From assembly GCF_030151085.1 (NCBI RefSeq), contig NZ_JASLER010000091.1:1-64000 (forward strand): DNA of 64,000 nucleotides, given 5' to 3'. Position numbers and translations under genes: made by a program. The notes beneath the pieces are model-generated. The model was not told the DNA's origin. It searched no databases and worked only from the letters and a program-made list of their open reading frames with translations. Of this stretch, positions 42,571 through 50,514 are shown piece after piece. This DNA comes from Bacteroides sp. (GTDB taxonomy: Bacteria; Bacteroidota; Bacteroidia; Bacteroidales; Bacteroidaceae). How positions within the stretch are numbered: position 1 is the stretch's first letter; each line of letters opens with the position of its first letter.

Positions 42571-43578
42571 ATGCAAGTATATTCTAAAAAAGAAGCCATC
42601 AGCCGGATGAATGCACTGGCAAAGTCCGATGTACCTTTCCTTTTTATTATAGACTATACACAAGAGCACTCCTACATTGAAGCTCTTCACGAAATAGATG
42701 CCTCTACCTGCCTTTACCAATTCCGGGAGGCAGGTAATGGGATGGGAATAACTCCGGGAATTACGGGGAAAACTGCCCCCGGATATACCGAAAAATTAGA
42801 TTGGGAGTTCACCCCTCCCACCCCCGACGCTTATAAACATGCCTTTGATATCGTGAAAAGGAATTTGTTGGCAGGCAATAGTTATCTGACGAATCTGACC
42901 TGTAAAGTTCCTGTTACTACAAACTTGACACTAAAGGAATTATTTCAGCATTCAAAGGCACTCTATAAACTTTGGTTAAAGGATAAATTCGTCTGCTTCT
43001 CTCCCGAAATCTTTGTCCGCATCGAAGAGGGAAAGATCAAGTCCTTCCCCATGAAAGGAACCATAGACGCAACCTTGCCGGATGCGGAAACCCGCTTAAT
43101 GGAAGATGAAAAAGAATCAGCCGAACATGCTACCATCGTTGACTTGATACGCAATGACCTGAGCATGGTTGCGGAGCATGTAACCGTAGAATCTTACCGC
43201 TATATCGACCTTCTGCAAACCAACAAAGGCCCTATTCTGCAAACCAGTTCTGAAATATGTGGCACACTGCCCACTGATTATACGGAGCACATCGGTGACA
43301 TCTTGTTCAAGCTACTCCCTGCCGGTTCCATTACCGGTGCACCCAAACCTAAAACGGTTCAAATCATTGCCGAAGCGGAAAAGTATGAACGGGGATTCTA
43401 CACCGGAGTTATGGGTTGTTATGCAAACAAGCAATTGGATAGTGCCGTCATGATACGTTTCATTGAACAAGAAAACGGGCAATTCTATTTCAAGGCAGGT
43501 GGCGGCATCACTGCCAAAAGCCAATGGAGAAACGAATATAACGAAGTAATACAGAAAGTATATGTACCGATTTATTGA
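42571..43578 (+). CDS. pabB: Aminodeoxychorismate synthase component I
   Basis: A 335-residue chorismate-binding enzyme that, with a glutamine amidotransferase, makes 4-amino-4-deoxychorismate for folate. It has the TrpE/PabB core: KAHDIVKR-like KHAFDIVKRNLLAGNSYLTNLT, FPMKGTIDA, ERATIVDLIRNDLS-type HATIVDLIRNDLSMVA, and GSITGAPKPKTVQIIAEAE. It is shorter than the E. coli protein, mainly because the N-terminal domain is reduced, as in other Bacteroidetes. It overlaps the following pabC-like gene by 17 bp. Confidence 0.92.
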   Translation: MQVYSKKEAISRMNALAKSDVPFLFIIDYTQEHSYIEALHEIDASTCLYQFREAGNGMGITPGITGKTAPGYTEKLDWEFTPPTPDAYKHAFDIVKRNLLAGNSYLTNLTCKVPVTTNLTLKELFQHSKALYKLWLKDKFVCFSPEIFVRIEEGKIKSFPMKGTIDATLPDAETRLMEDEKESAEHATIVDLIRNDLSMVAEHVTVESYRYIDLLQTNKGPILQTSSEICGTLPTDYTEHIGDILFKLLPAGSITGAPKPKTVQIIAEAEKYERGFYTGVMGCYANKQLDSAVMIRFIEQENGQFYFKAGGGITAKSQWRNEYNEVIQKVYVPIY

Positions 43579-44161
43579 AACCATACGCATTGATAACGGA
43601 GAAATCTGCAATCTGACCTTTCATAACAGAAGACTGAATGAAACCCGTTCACATTTCTGGCAGGGAAGTCCCCGGTTGCAACTGGAAGACTACGTAAAAC
43701 CCGTCAAAGAAGCAGGAATATTCAAAGCACGCGTGGTTTATGGAGAAACAGGCATAGAAGAAGTAAGTTATGCTACCTATACTTTAAGGTGTATACAATC
43801 CTTAGCTATTATTCCGTCCGACACTATAGACTACACCTACAAAAGTGCCAACCGCGAGGAACTGAACCACCTCTTTGCACAGCGTGGTGCATGCGATGAT
43901 ATTCTGATTGTGAAACAAGGATTAGTGACCGATACCTCCATTGCCAACATCGCCCTTTACGATAACAACTATTGGTACACCCCGAAACATCCGCTACTAA
44001 AAGGAAGCAAGCGGGCACAACTTTTAGAGGAAAATGTTCTTTCCGAAAAAGAAATCGGACTGGAAGATTTATCCGCATTCTCCACCATCCGTCTATTCAA
44101 TGCCATGATAGGTTGGGGAGAATTGGAACTACCTATGAGTGCCTTGCACTACTCATTCTGA
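43562..44161 (+). CDS. pabC: Class IV aminotransferase, probable aminodeoxychorismate lyase
   Basis: A 199-residue PLP enzyme of the class IV fold. Context (17-bp overlap with pabB) makes 4-amino-4-deoxychorismate lyase, which forms p-aminobenzoate, the best call. Recognisable parts are HNRRLNETRSHFW, FKARVVYG (likely holding the PLP lysine), DDILIVKQGLVTDTSIANIALYD (the family SxxN motif) and WYTPKHPLLKGSKRAQLLE. It is about 70 residues shorter than E. coli PabC, mainly in the N-terminal domain; this short form recurs in Bacteroidales. Confidence 0.82.
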   Translation: MYRFIETIRIDNGEICNLTFHNRRLNETRSHFWQGSPRLQLEDYVKPVKEAGIFKARVVYGETGIEEVSYATYTLRCIQSLAIIPSDTIDYTYKSANREELNHLFAQRGACDDILIVKQGLVTDTSIANIALYDNNYWYTPKHPLLKGSKRAQLLEENVLSEKEIGLEDLSAFSTIRLFNAMIGWGELELPMSALHYSF

Positions 44162-44168
44162 GCTTCTA

Positions 44169-44558
44169 TCACTCATTCATATCATTCAGATGGAGTTCCA
44201 ATGCCTTGACAGATATATAAATCTCATAAACCGATATGGTCAATGAAATAATCAGCAATACCAACGCCAACCCGAATATGTAAACCGACACGGTATAGAG
44301 TTGAATATAAATAAAGAACATACTGACTACACACAACAGCAGGCTTCCTATACCCGTAACTTGCATGGCACGGGTCAGATAGAGTCGCTTCCTGAGGTTG
44401 GCAATCTGTGCCGCCTTCACCGAAGAAGGGTTCTCCCGATATTGTTCTTTCAGGGTACGAACCAGTTGTGCATACGACAAAAAACGGTTAGTATATGCCA
44501 ACATTATCAATGATATAGCCGAAAACAGCAGAGCAGGAGTAGTTAAATCGATTTCCAT
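44169..44558 (-). CDS. DUF2721-like membrane protein
   Basis: A 129-residue protein with three hydrophobic segments (about 7-26, 68-88 and 92-112) and a conserved-looking basic cytoplasmic loop (RFLSYAQLVRTLKEQYRENPSS, NLRKRLYLTRAMQ), which matches DUF2721. Function is unknown. It is convergent with pabC with only 7 bp between the stops. Confidence 0.72.
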   Translation of the reverse strand: MEIDLTTPALLFSAISLIMLAYTNRFLSYAQLVRTLKEQYRENPSSVKAAQIANLRKRLYLTRAMQVTGIGSLLLCVVSMFFIYIQLYTVSVYIFGLALVLLIISLTISVYEIYISVKALELHLNDMNE

Positions 44559-44639
44559 TTTTATCTCGTCATTAATTTATATCTACAAAGATAAACGAAA
44601 GATTGGAAATGGCACAGATATTTCCAATATCTATCTGCC

Positions 44640-45842
44640 TCAACGTTTCTGGGATGTGCTGAACGCAAAATAAAGTCGCGTACGCCTCCTGCCTAACGCC
44701 AACAAAATACAACTCAACGAACAGAGAGCGCTGACTACAAAGATTATTCCCGTTGACGTAAGAATATTCCCAATGCCCACCAACGGGGACACAATTCCAC
44801 CGGAAGCAAAACAAACGGCTCCTAACAAAGCGGATGCAGTACCTGCATTGTCCCGCTGGCATTCCATTGCCAAGGTGGTAGTAGAAGTAAAAGTCATCCC
44901 CATCATAAACAAAAGCACTAATAACAATAATTCGTACATCCAAAAGCTGCACCCTGACATCAAAGCTACACATTCTCCAACAGCAGCTATCATCATCCCC
45001 AGACATCCGGTAAGGGTACAACTAACCGTGCGGTGAAACTTAACGGACAGTGCCGCCGCAACCCCAATCGCCACAGCATTCACAGCAAAGCAAAAACTGA
45101 ACCCCAATGCTGAAAAGCCATAATGTTGCTGCACAATAAATGGTGAAGAGGCAATATAAGCAAAAAGTACTCCCTGGGCAAAAGCCATCTGTAACGTATA
45201 AAGTACGTATTGACGGTCTTGAAGCACCACTTTGAAACTACGGAACGTGTCGCTCCACCGGGTTACCCGGCGATCCTTCTTCGGCAAAGATTCCCGAAAG
45301 AAATAACTCCCTACAAGTAATATCAACCCAAGCCCCAGCAGTATGCAAAAAATGCCTTGCCAACCGATAATCTCCGTAAAGACCCCTCCGATAACAGGCG
45401 CCACAACAGGCGCCACTCCATTGATAGCTCCAATAACCGCCAGCATCTTTGCCAACTCTTTGCCTGAATACTTATCCGTAGCCACCGAACGTGAGATAAC
45501 AATGCCACCCGCACCTGCCACGCCTTGCACTAAACGGTAAGCTACGAACTGTTCTATATTCTGTGCAAACAAGCAGAGAAGCGTTGAAAAGAGAAACAAC
45601 CACATAGCCACCAACAAAGGCAAGCGCCTACCGTAACGATCGCTCAACGGCCCAAAAAGAATTTGCCCACCCGCCAAACCTATCATACTGGTAGTAAGCC
45701 CCAACTGTACTATTGAGGAAGTTGTATCAAAATAATCTCCCATAGCTGGTAAACTGGGCAAATACATATCCGTAACAAAAGGACCAAACGCCGTAAGCAT
45801 GCCCAGCAGTACCAGCAAAAACATTCTTGAATTTTCTTTCAT
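44640..45842 (-). CDS. Bcr/CflA-type MFS drug exporter
   Basis: A 400-residue inner-membrane transporter with 12 predicted helices. Early motifs are FVTDMYLPSLPAM (motif D1, drug:H+ antiporter-1 family) and GQILFGPLSDRYGRRLPLL (motif A between TM2 and TM3); RLVQGVAGAGGIVISRSVATD is the Bcr signature. It should export drugs or metabolites by proton antiport. The ATG at 45842 is chosen because an upstream in-frame start would lie beyond the -7 element at 45869. Confidence 0.92.
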   Translation of the reverse strand: MKENSRMFLLVLLGMLTAFGPFVTDMYLPSLPAMGDYFDTTSSIVQLGLTTSMIGLAGGQILFGPLSDRYGRRLPLLVAMWLFLFSTLLCLFAQNIEQFVAYRLVQGVAGAGGIVISRSVATDKYSGKELAKMLAVIGAINGVAPVVAPVIGGVFTEIIGWQGIFCILLGLGLILLVGSYFFRESLPKKDRRVTRWSDTFRSFKVVLQDRQYVLYTLQMAFAQGVLFAYIASSPFIVQQHYGFSALGFSFCFAVNAVAIGVAAALSVKFHRTVSCTLTGCLGMMIAAVGECVALMSGCSFWMYELLLLVLLFMMGMTFTSTTTLAMECQRDNAGTASALLGAVCFASGGIVSPLVGIGNILTSTGIIFVVSALCSLSCILLALGRRRTRLYFAFSTSQKR

Positions 45843-45868
45843 TCTATTATACCTATTTATACTGACTG

Positions 45869-45876
45869 CAAAAGTA
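45869..45876 (-). promoter_or_regulatory. -7 element for the MFS exporter gene
   Basis: The minus strand reads TACTTTTG, 27 bp before the ATG at 45842. Confidence 0.65.
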
Positions 45877-45962
45877 CCCTGAATTATCTGCACACTCGCT
45901 TTAAATTCTTAAGCAAGACTGTTCATTTTGAGAACATGCTTCCATTTCCCAAAGATTTATTC

Positions 45963-45970
45963 TACTTTTG
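45963..45970 (+). promoter_or_regulatory. -7 element for aroA
   Basis: TACTTTTG matches TAnnTTTG, 48 bp before the ATG at 46018. Confidence 0.65.
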
Positions 45971-46017
45971 CAGCTACATATACAACTCTCTATCTTTTAA
46001 ATTAAACAAATACGACC

Positions 46018-47310
46018 ATGCAATATACCGTTTCAGCTCCTGCCGCCATACATGCCAGCATACAGTTGCCGGCCTCCAAAAGCATCAGTAACCGGGCACT
46101 CATCCTGCACTCTCTTGCCCACGGCAACATTCTCCCGTGTAATCTGAGTGATTGCGATGATACCCGTGTCATGATCCGTGCGCTGGACCGTAATCCCGAA
46201 CATATCGATATTCTTGCTGCCGGAACCGCCATGCGTTTCTTGACGGCTTACCTCAGTGTGACACCGGGAACCCGCATCATCACCGGTACGCAACGCATGC
46301 AGCAACGTCCCATCCGCATTCTTGTAGATGCCTTGCGCGAGCTTGGCGCACAGATAGAATACGTCGATAATGAGGGATTCCCTCCCCTACGTATAACTGG
46401 AAGAGAATTGGAAAAAGAAGAGATTTCCCTTGCCGGAAACGTCAGTTCACAGTATATTTCCGCATTATTGATGATAGGTGCTGTCCTGCCTAAAGGTTTA
46501 CGCCTGCATCTTACAGGCGATATCATCTCCCGCCCTTATATCAACCTTACCCTGCAACTGATGCGTGACTTCGGCGCTCAGGCAGAATGGAGTACGGACA
46601 ACAGCATAACAGTCAGCCCCAGTGGCTATCGTGATGTACCTTTTACAGTTGAAAGTGACTGGAGCGCCGCTTCTTATTGGTATCAGATAATGACACTTTA
46701 TTCCATGAAGAATGAAGAACGAAGAATGAAGTATGAAGACGGTGCAAAGACAGCAGAAAAATACATCCCGGATACGGAAATAGAGCTTCTCGGTCTTTTT
46801 TCCCGCAGTTACCAAGGTGACAGCCGTGGCGCAGAAGTCTTCTCTCGCTTAGGCATAAAGACTGAATACACTGAACGTGGAGTAAAACTAACTAAATCCG
46901 GCATTCCTGTAGAATACCTCGAAGAAGATATGGTGGATATCCCCGACTTAGCTCAAACCTTCGTAGTGACCTGTTGCCTGATGAACATCCCTTTCCGTTT
47001 CACCGGACTGCAAAGCCTCAAAATCAAGGAGACAGACCGCATAACTGCACTTATCACCGAATTGCATAAATTAGGTTATGTGGTGCGATCCGAGCAAGAT
47101 CGTATCTTGACGTGGGACGGTGAACGCTGTCCGGCTGAAGAAGTTCCTGTTATCGCTACTTACGAAGACCACCGTATGGCAATGGCATTTGCACCCGCCT
47201 GCCTCGTGCTACCACAGATTAAAATTGACGAGCCACAGGTTGTTTCAAAGTCGTATCCCACCTATTGGGAGAATTTAAAGGAAGCTGGTTTTAAAATACA
47301 AACTAAATAA
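46018..47310 (+). CDS. aroA: 3-phosphoshikimate 1-carboxyvinyltransferase (EPSP synthase)
   Basis: A 430-residue enzyme of the shikimate pathway that adds enolpyruvate to shikimate-3-phosphate. Motifs: PASKSISNRALIL (phosphate binding), GTAMRFLTAYLS, the GNVSSQYISALLM signature, and EDHRMAMAFAPA near the end. Between SAASYWYQIMTLY and DTEIELLGLF it carries about 20 extra residues (NEERRMKYEDGAKTAEKYIP). The DNA of this stretch includes a GAAGAATGAA-type simple repeat (46705-46738), so the insertion may be a repeat that became coding. The frame stays open and all active-site regions are present. Confidence 0.95.
   Translation: MQYTVSAPAAIHASIQLPASKSISNRALILHSLAHGNILPCNLSDCDDTRVMIRALDRNPEHIDILAAGTAMRFLTAYLSVTPGTRIITGTQRMQQRPIRILVDALRELGAQIEYVDNEGFPPLRITGRELEKEEISLAGNVSSQYISALLMIGAVLPKGLRLHLTGDIISRPYINLTLQLMRDFGAQAEWSTDNSITVSPSGYRDVPFTVESDWSAASYWYQIMTLYSMKNEERRMKYEDGAKTAEKYIPDTEIELLGLFSRSYQGDSRGAEVFSRLGIKTEYTERGVKLTKSGIPVEYLEEDMVDIPDLAQTFVVTCCLMNIPFRFTGLQSLKIKETDRITALITELHKLGYVVRSEQDRILTWDGERCPAEEVPVIATYEDHRMAMAFAPACLVLPQIKIDEPQVVSKSYPTYWENLKEAGFKIQTK
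46705..46738 (+). repeat. Simple GAAGAATGAA-type repeat inside aroA
   Basis: Three to four imperfect copies of a 10-bp GAAGAATGAA unit within the coding region. Similar sequences usually lie between genes in Bacteroides. Here it codes for Lys/Asn/Glu/Arg-rich residues, in frame. Confidence 0.6.
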
Positions 47311-47352
47311 ATTCTTTCCCTGTTAATTTTAACTTATTAAACACGCAAAAAC

Positions 47353-47490
47353 AACTTCCTCCGTACTAACAAACAAGTCGGCTGTTTATAAGCAACCAAT
47401 GAGTTGTCTATAAGCAGCCCATTAGTCGTCTGCAAACGACCAATGGGTTGCTTGCAGACGACCGACTTATTTGTTGATACGGAGGAAGTT
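47353..47490. repeat. 22-bp-period array inside a large inverted repeat (locus D)
   Basis: Six 22-bp units run without gaps from 47354 to 47485 (starts 47354, 47376, 47398, 47420, 47442, 47464); units 2-5 each end in CC and share AGCAACC/ACGACC-type tails. The whole is also palindromic: AACTTCCTCCGTA (47353-47365) pairs with TACGGAGGAAGTT (47478-47490), continued by CAAGTCGG and CCGACTT. It fills the centre of the gene-free stretch 47311-47658, 43 bp after aroA. Confidence 0.85.
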
Positions 47491-47607
47491 ACTTTTACTA
47501 CAGCCGAAAGTTGATTTCCACTTATTCCAAAGTAACCATTAAGGACTCATTGGGGTACAGCTTCTCTGATACGTTGTTTTCTTTTTTGCCGTACGAAAAA
47601 CAATATG

Positions 47608-47615
47608 TATATTTG
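47608..47615 (+). promoter_or_regulatory. Promoter for the 47659-49636 operon
   Basis: TATATTTG matches TAnnTTTG, and TTTG (47585-47588) lies 19 bp before it, the spacing of the Bacteroides -33 element. Confidence 0.65.
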
Positions 47616-47658
47616 TCCGTTCTATTAAAGGAACACGTATTTCAGAGAAAGGAAACCC

Positions 47659-48087
47659 ATGTGGATACTTATTATTAGCTTGCTCGTTCTTGCCCTTGTA
47701 GCTGCCATCGCCGGAACGATACGCAACCGGAAATTACAAAAAAAGATTGACCGCGGCGAATTGAATGCCATGCCCGAAGTACAAGTAGTGGATATGGAGT
47801 GTTGCGGACAGCATGAAGTCTGTGAAAAAGATAGTTTACTGGCGGCTGTCAGCAAAAAGATTGAATACTACGATGACGAAGAGTTAGACAAATACATCGG
47901 TATCAGTCCTGAGGTATATACCTCAGAACAAGAAGATGAATTCCGCGACGTATTCTATACAATGCAAGATACAGATGTTGCCGGTTGGGTACGTAGCCTG
48001 CAATTGCGTGGCATTGCTTTACCCGACAATATAAAAGATGAAGTGTTCCTCATTATCGGTGAACGCCGTATCTCCCCCCATTCCTGA
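47659..48087 (+). CDS. Membrane-anchored protein with Cys cluster
   Basis: A 142-residue protein with one N-terminal membrane segment and an exported or cytoplasmic acidic domain. The motif DMECCGQHEVCEKD (three Cys and one His within 14 residues, about residues 50-63) could bind a metal. No family is recognised with certainty. It lies 35 bp before a metal ABC permease gene, which fits a role in metal handling, but this is inference. The spacer after it is a simple repeat (TAATTTCTAATTC type, 48088-48120). Confidence 0.65.
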   Translation: MWILIISLLVLALVAAIAGTIRNRKLQKKIDRGELNAMPEVQVVDMECCGQHEVCEKDSLLAAVSKKIEYYDDEELDKYIGISPEVYTSEQEDEFRDVFYTMQDTDVAGWVRSLQLRGIALPDNIKDEVFLIIGERRISPHS

Positions 48088-48122
48088 TTTTAATTTCTAA
48101 TTCTTAATTTCTAATTTAAAAA

Positions 48123-48962
48123 GTGGATCTACTGCAATATACCTTCTTCCAACATGCCCTCATAGGCAGTCTACTGGCAAGTATTGCTTGTGGATTAGTG
48201 GGAACATACATCGTCACTCGCCGGCTCGTATTCATCAGCGGCGGATTGACACACTCTTCTTTTGGTGGAATCGGAATGGGACTCTATGCCGGAATATCTC
48301 CTATCTTGGCAGCAGCCATATTCTCAGTACTTTCGGCATTCGGAGTAGAATGGCTCAGCAAACGGAAGGACATGCGGGAAGACTCTGCCATCGCTGTATT
48401 CTGGACATTAGGAATGGCTTTAGGCATCATGTTCACCTTCCTCTCTCCCGGATTTGCACCCGATCTTTCAGCCTATTTATTCGGCAATATATTGACGATT
48501 ACCATGGGAGATATAGCCCTATTGGGAGGACTTGCCGCATTATTGATTCTTTTTTTCGTACTATACATCCATCCTATTATATATATAGCTTTTGACCGTG
48601 AGTTTGCTCGTTCGCAAGGCATTCCGGTGCAATTGTTCGAATATATATTGATGATGTTCATTGCACTTACCATAGTGGCATGCCTGCGTATGGTCGGCAT
48701 TGTGCTAGTCATCTCCCTGCTCACTATACCACAGATGACTGCAAATCTCTTCTCCCACCGGTTCCAACGTATCATCTGGCTTTCCATTGGAATAGGATAT
48801 CTTAGTTGTTTGGGAGGATTAATGATTTCATTTTATCTCAATGTTCCTTCAGGTGCATCCATCATCTTCTTTTCCATTATTATTTATGCTATTTGTAAAA
48901 TAGGAAAGAGTTTTTGGCTAACTTTGCGGCAGAAAAAAGAAGTGAAGTTACTTCAATCATAA
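48123..48962 (+). CDS. Metal ABC transporter permease, ZnuB/TroC family
   Basis: A 279-residue inner-membrane permease of the ABC-3 family (zinc, manganese or iron). It has eight to nine hydrophobic helices; SGGLTHSSFGGIGMGLYAGI and LRMVGIVLVISLLTIPQMTANLF are family landmarks, the latter near the ATPase contact. The start codon is GTG (48123). No ATPase or binding-protein gene is adjacent, so the partners are encoded elsewhere. tsaE begins 24 bp later in the same operon. Confidence 0.9.
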   Translation: MDLLQYTFFQHALIGSLLASIACGLVGTYIVTRRLVFISGGLTHSSFGGIGMGLYAGISPILAAAIFSVLSAFGVEWLSKRKDMREDSAIAVFWTLGMALGIMFTFLSPGFAPDLSAYLFGNILTITMGDIALLGGLAALLILFFVLYIHPIIYIAFDREFARSQGIPVQLFEYILMMFIALTIVACLRMVGIVLVISLLTIPQMTANLFSHRFQRIIWLSIGIGYLSCLGGLMISFYLNVPSGASIIFFSIIIYAICKIGKSFWLTLRQKKEVKLLQS

Positions 48963-48985
48963 ATCGTTAAATCGTAAATAATAGT

Positions 48986-49414
48986 ATGCTGGAAATCAAA
49001 ATTCAGTCATTAGACCAAATTCATGAGGCCGCCCGTCAGTTTGTCGGTGCTATGGGTGACAATACCGTGTTTGCCCTCTACGGTAAAATGGGAGCCGGTA
49101 AAACGACTTTTATCAAAGCTGTTTGTGAAGAACTGGGTGTTTCTGATATCATCACCTCCCCTACCTTTGCCATTGTCAATGAATACCGTTCCGACGATGC
49201 CGGCGAGTTGATTTATCATTTCGACTTTTACCGCATCAAGAAACTGGACGAAGTCTATGATATGGGATATGAAGATTATTTCTATAGCGGTGCTCTCTGT
49301 TTCATCGAATGGCCCGAATTGATTGAAGAACTTCTGCCCGGTAATACCATCAAGGTTACGATTGAAGAAGTAGAAAATGGTGAACGCAAGCTCACCATGG
49401 AAGACTTTGAATAA
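48986..49414 (+). CDS. tsaE: tRNA t6A biosynthesis ATPase TsaE
   Basis: A 142-residue P-loop protein (Walker A GKMGAGKTT at residues 33-41). SPTFAIVNEY and HFDFYRIKKLDEVYDMGYEDYF are TsaE landmarks, and the CFIEWPELIEELLP segment closes the fold. TsaE works with TsaB and TsaD to make N6-threonylcarbamoyladenosine at tRNA position 37. The stop is adjacent to the start of the Imm17 gene (no gap), so they are translationally coupled. Confidence 0.95.
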   Translation: MLEIKIQSLDQIHEAARQFVGAMGDNTVFALYGKMGAGKTTFIKAVCEELGVSDIITSPTFAIVNEYRSDDAGELIYHFDFYRIKKLDEVYDMGYEDYFYSGALCFIEWPELIEELLPGNTIKVTIEEVENGERKLTMEDFE

Positions 49415-49636
49415 ATGAGCCAATACGTCATCCAAGGTATATTTGTCTTTGCAGGTGTTATCTCTTTATTGGCAGCACTGCTTGACTGGAACTGGTTCTT
49501 TACCGCACATAATACGCAATTTATAGTTCGTAATGTGGGTAGAAAACAAGCTCGTTGGTTCTATGGTGTACTAGGAATTATTCTGATCGGTACAGCCGTT
49601 TTCTTCTTCCTGAATACGCCACCTCCGATAGCGTAA
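49415..49636 (+). CDS. Imm17-family small membrane protein
   Basis: A 73-residue protein with two membrane helices (about 6-26 and 48-67). The pattern LDWNWFFTAHNTQFIVRNVGRKQARWFYGVLGIILIG fits the Imm17 (immunity protein 17) family. Such proteins are listed as immunity partners of polymorphic toxins, but here no toxin gene is adjacent; the gene is coupled to tsaE instead. A general membrane role is equally possible. Confidence 0.75.
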   Translation: MSQYVIQGIFVFAGVISLLAALLDWNWFFTAHNTQFIVRNVGRKQARWFYGVLGIILIGTAVFFFLNTPPPIA

Positions 49637-49648
49637 TACTATAAATAC

Positions 49649-49687
49649 AAAAAAGGGCGGATGAATATGAGTTCATCCGCCCTTTTT
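49649..49687. terminator. Bidirectional terminator
   Basis: GGGCGGATGAA (49655-49665) and TTCATCCGCCC (49672-49682) form an 11-bp stem flanked by A6 and T5. It serves the Imm17 gene (+) and the 49706 gene (-). Confidence 0.88.
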
Positions 49688-49705
49688 GCATTGTTTCAGA
49701 ATAGA

Positions 49706-50038
49706 CTATTCTTCGTCCAGCGACTCCGTATATTCCATTTCACCTTGTACGATGAAAAGAATTTCTTCAGGGTCATACTCGCCCATTTCGTCTTTATGGG
49801 CTTCCTTGACGATATAATCAACGATTTCTCCGAGATCAATTTCAATCATTCCATCCTCATCGGGCTTATTATCAAGAATGCCACTCTGAGAATAATACTC
49901 ATCAATCAAATCGAGAAAATAATAGAACTCGTCGTCAGAGAACTTCTCTTTCAGCTCTTGCGGCAAATAATTCTTGATGTATTCGATGGTCTTCTCATCA
50001 TCGAAGTCATCCTGCAAAAAATCGTCTTCTAGTCCCAT
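49706..50038 (-). CDS. Very acidic conserved hypothetical protein
   Basis: A 110-residue cytoplasmic protein with strong negative charge (MGLEDDFLQDDFDDEKTIEYI ... TESLDEE). It is predicted helical with a Tyr-rich middle (FYYFLDLIDEYYSQSG). No family motif is recognised. It lies 109 bp downstream of trxA on the same strand. Acidic proteins of this size often bind basic partners or DNA-binding proteins, but no partner is evident. Confidence 0.72.
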   Translation of the reverse strand: MGLEDDFLQDDFDDEKTIEYIKNYLPQELKEKFSDDEFYYFLDLIDEYYSQSGILDNKPDEDGMIEIDLGEIVDYIVKEAHKDEMGEYDPEEILFIVQGEMEYTESLDEE

Positions 50039-50086
50039 ATCTTTATATTTTAAGGGGTTAATCTATTTACGATTGGACGATTTACA

Positions 50087-50133
50087 ATTTACGATTTGGC
50101 TGCGCAGTGATTCCGAAAGGCTAAATCGTAAAT
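50087..50133. repeat. Inverted repeat of ATTTACGATTT type between trxA and the acidic protein gene
   Basis: ATTTACGATTT (50087-50097) and AAATCGTAAAT (50123-50133) form an 11-bp stem with a 25-nt loop. Related ACGATTT copies flank it (50069-50084 and 50130-50140). No T run follows, so it is more likely a spacer repeat than a terminator. Confidence 0.5.
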
Positions 50134-50147
50134 CGTCAAATAGTACA

Positions 50148-50462
50148 TTATAATAGCGCTTTGATCTTGTCAGCAAATGTAGACTTCGGAGCAGAACCTA
50201 CCTGCTTATCCACTAACTTTCCATCTTTAAAGAACAATACGGTAGGAATATTACGAATACCATATTCTGCAGCGACATCGCTATTCTCGTCTACATCACA
50301 CTTACCGATGATAACTTGACCTTCAAATTCAGTTGCCAGTTCATCAATAATAGGACCTACCATTTTACAAGGTCCGCACCAAGGTGCCCAAAAGTCCATA
50401 ACAACAGGTTTACCTTCTGCCAAAAGTTCCTGATAATTGTTGTCTGTAATTTCTAAAGCCAT
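50148..50462 (-). CDS. trxA: Thioredoxin
   Basis: A 104-residue classic thioredoxin with active site WCGPC (Cys29 and Cys32), preceded by VVMDFWAP and followed by the cis-Pro segment IRNIPTVLFFKDG. It reduces cytoplasmic disulfides using NADPH via thioredoxin reductase. Its promoter overlaps the gap after dnaE. Confidence 0.97.
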   Translation of the reverse strand: MALEITDNNYQELLAEGKPVVMDFWAPWCGPCKMVGPIIDELATEFEGQVIIGKCDVDENSDVAAEYGIRNIPTVLFFKDGKLVDKQVGSAPKSTFADKIKALL

Positions 50463-50505
50463 TTCTTTAAATGATTAATTATAGTTTGTTTAATTATTAA
50501 TGAAG

Positions 50506-50513
50506 CAAAGATA
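50506..50513 (-). promoter_or_regulatory. -7 element for trxA
   Basis: The minus strand reads TATCTTTG, 44 bp before the trxA ATG and immediately past the dnaE stop at 50515. Confidence 0.68.
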
Positions 50514-50514
50514 A

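Noticed and set aside
47354..47485. CRISPR array
   Set aside because: Units are contiguous 22-bp repeats without spacers and no cas genes are present.
49415..49636. Toxin-immunity pair with the Imm17 protein
   Set aside because: Neighbours are tsaE, a terminator and an unrelated acidic protein on the other strand; no toxin is present.
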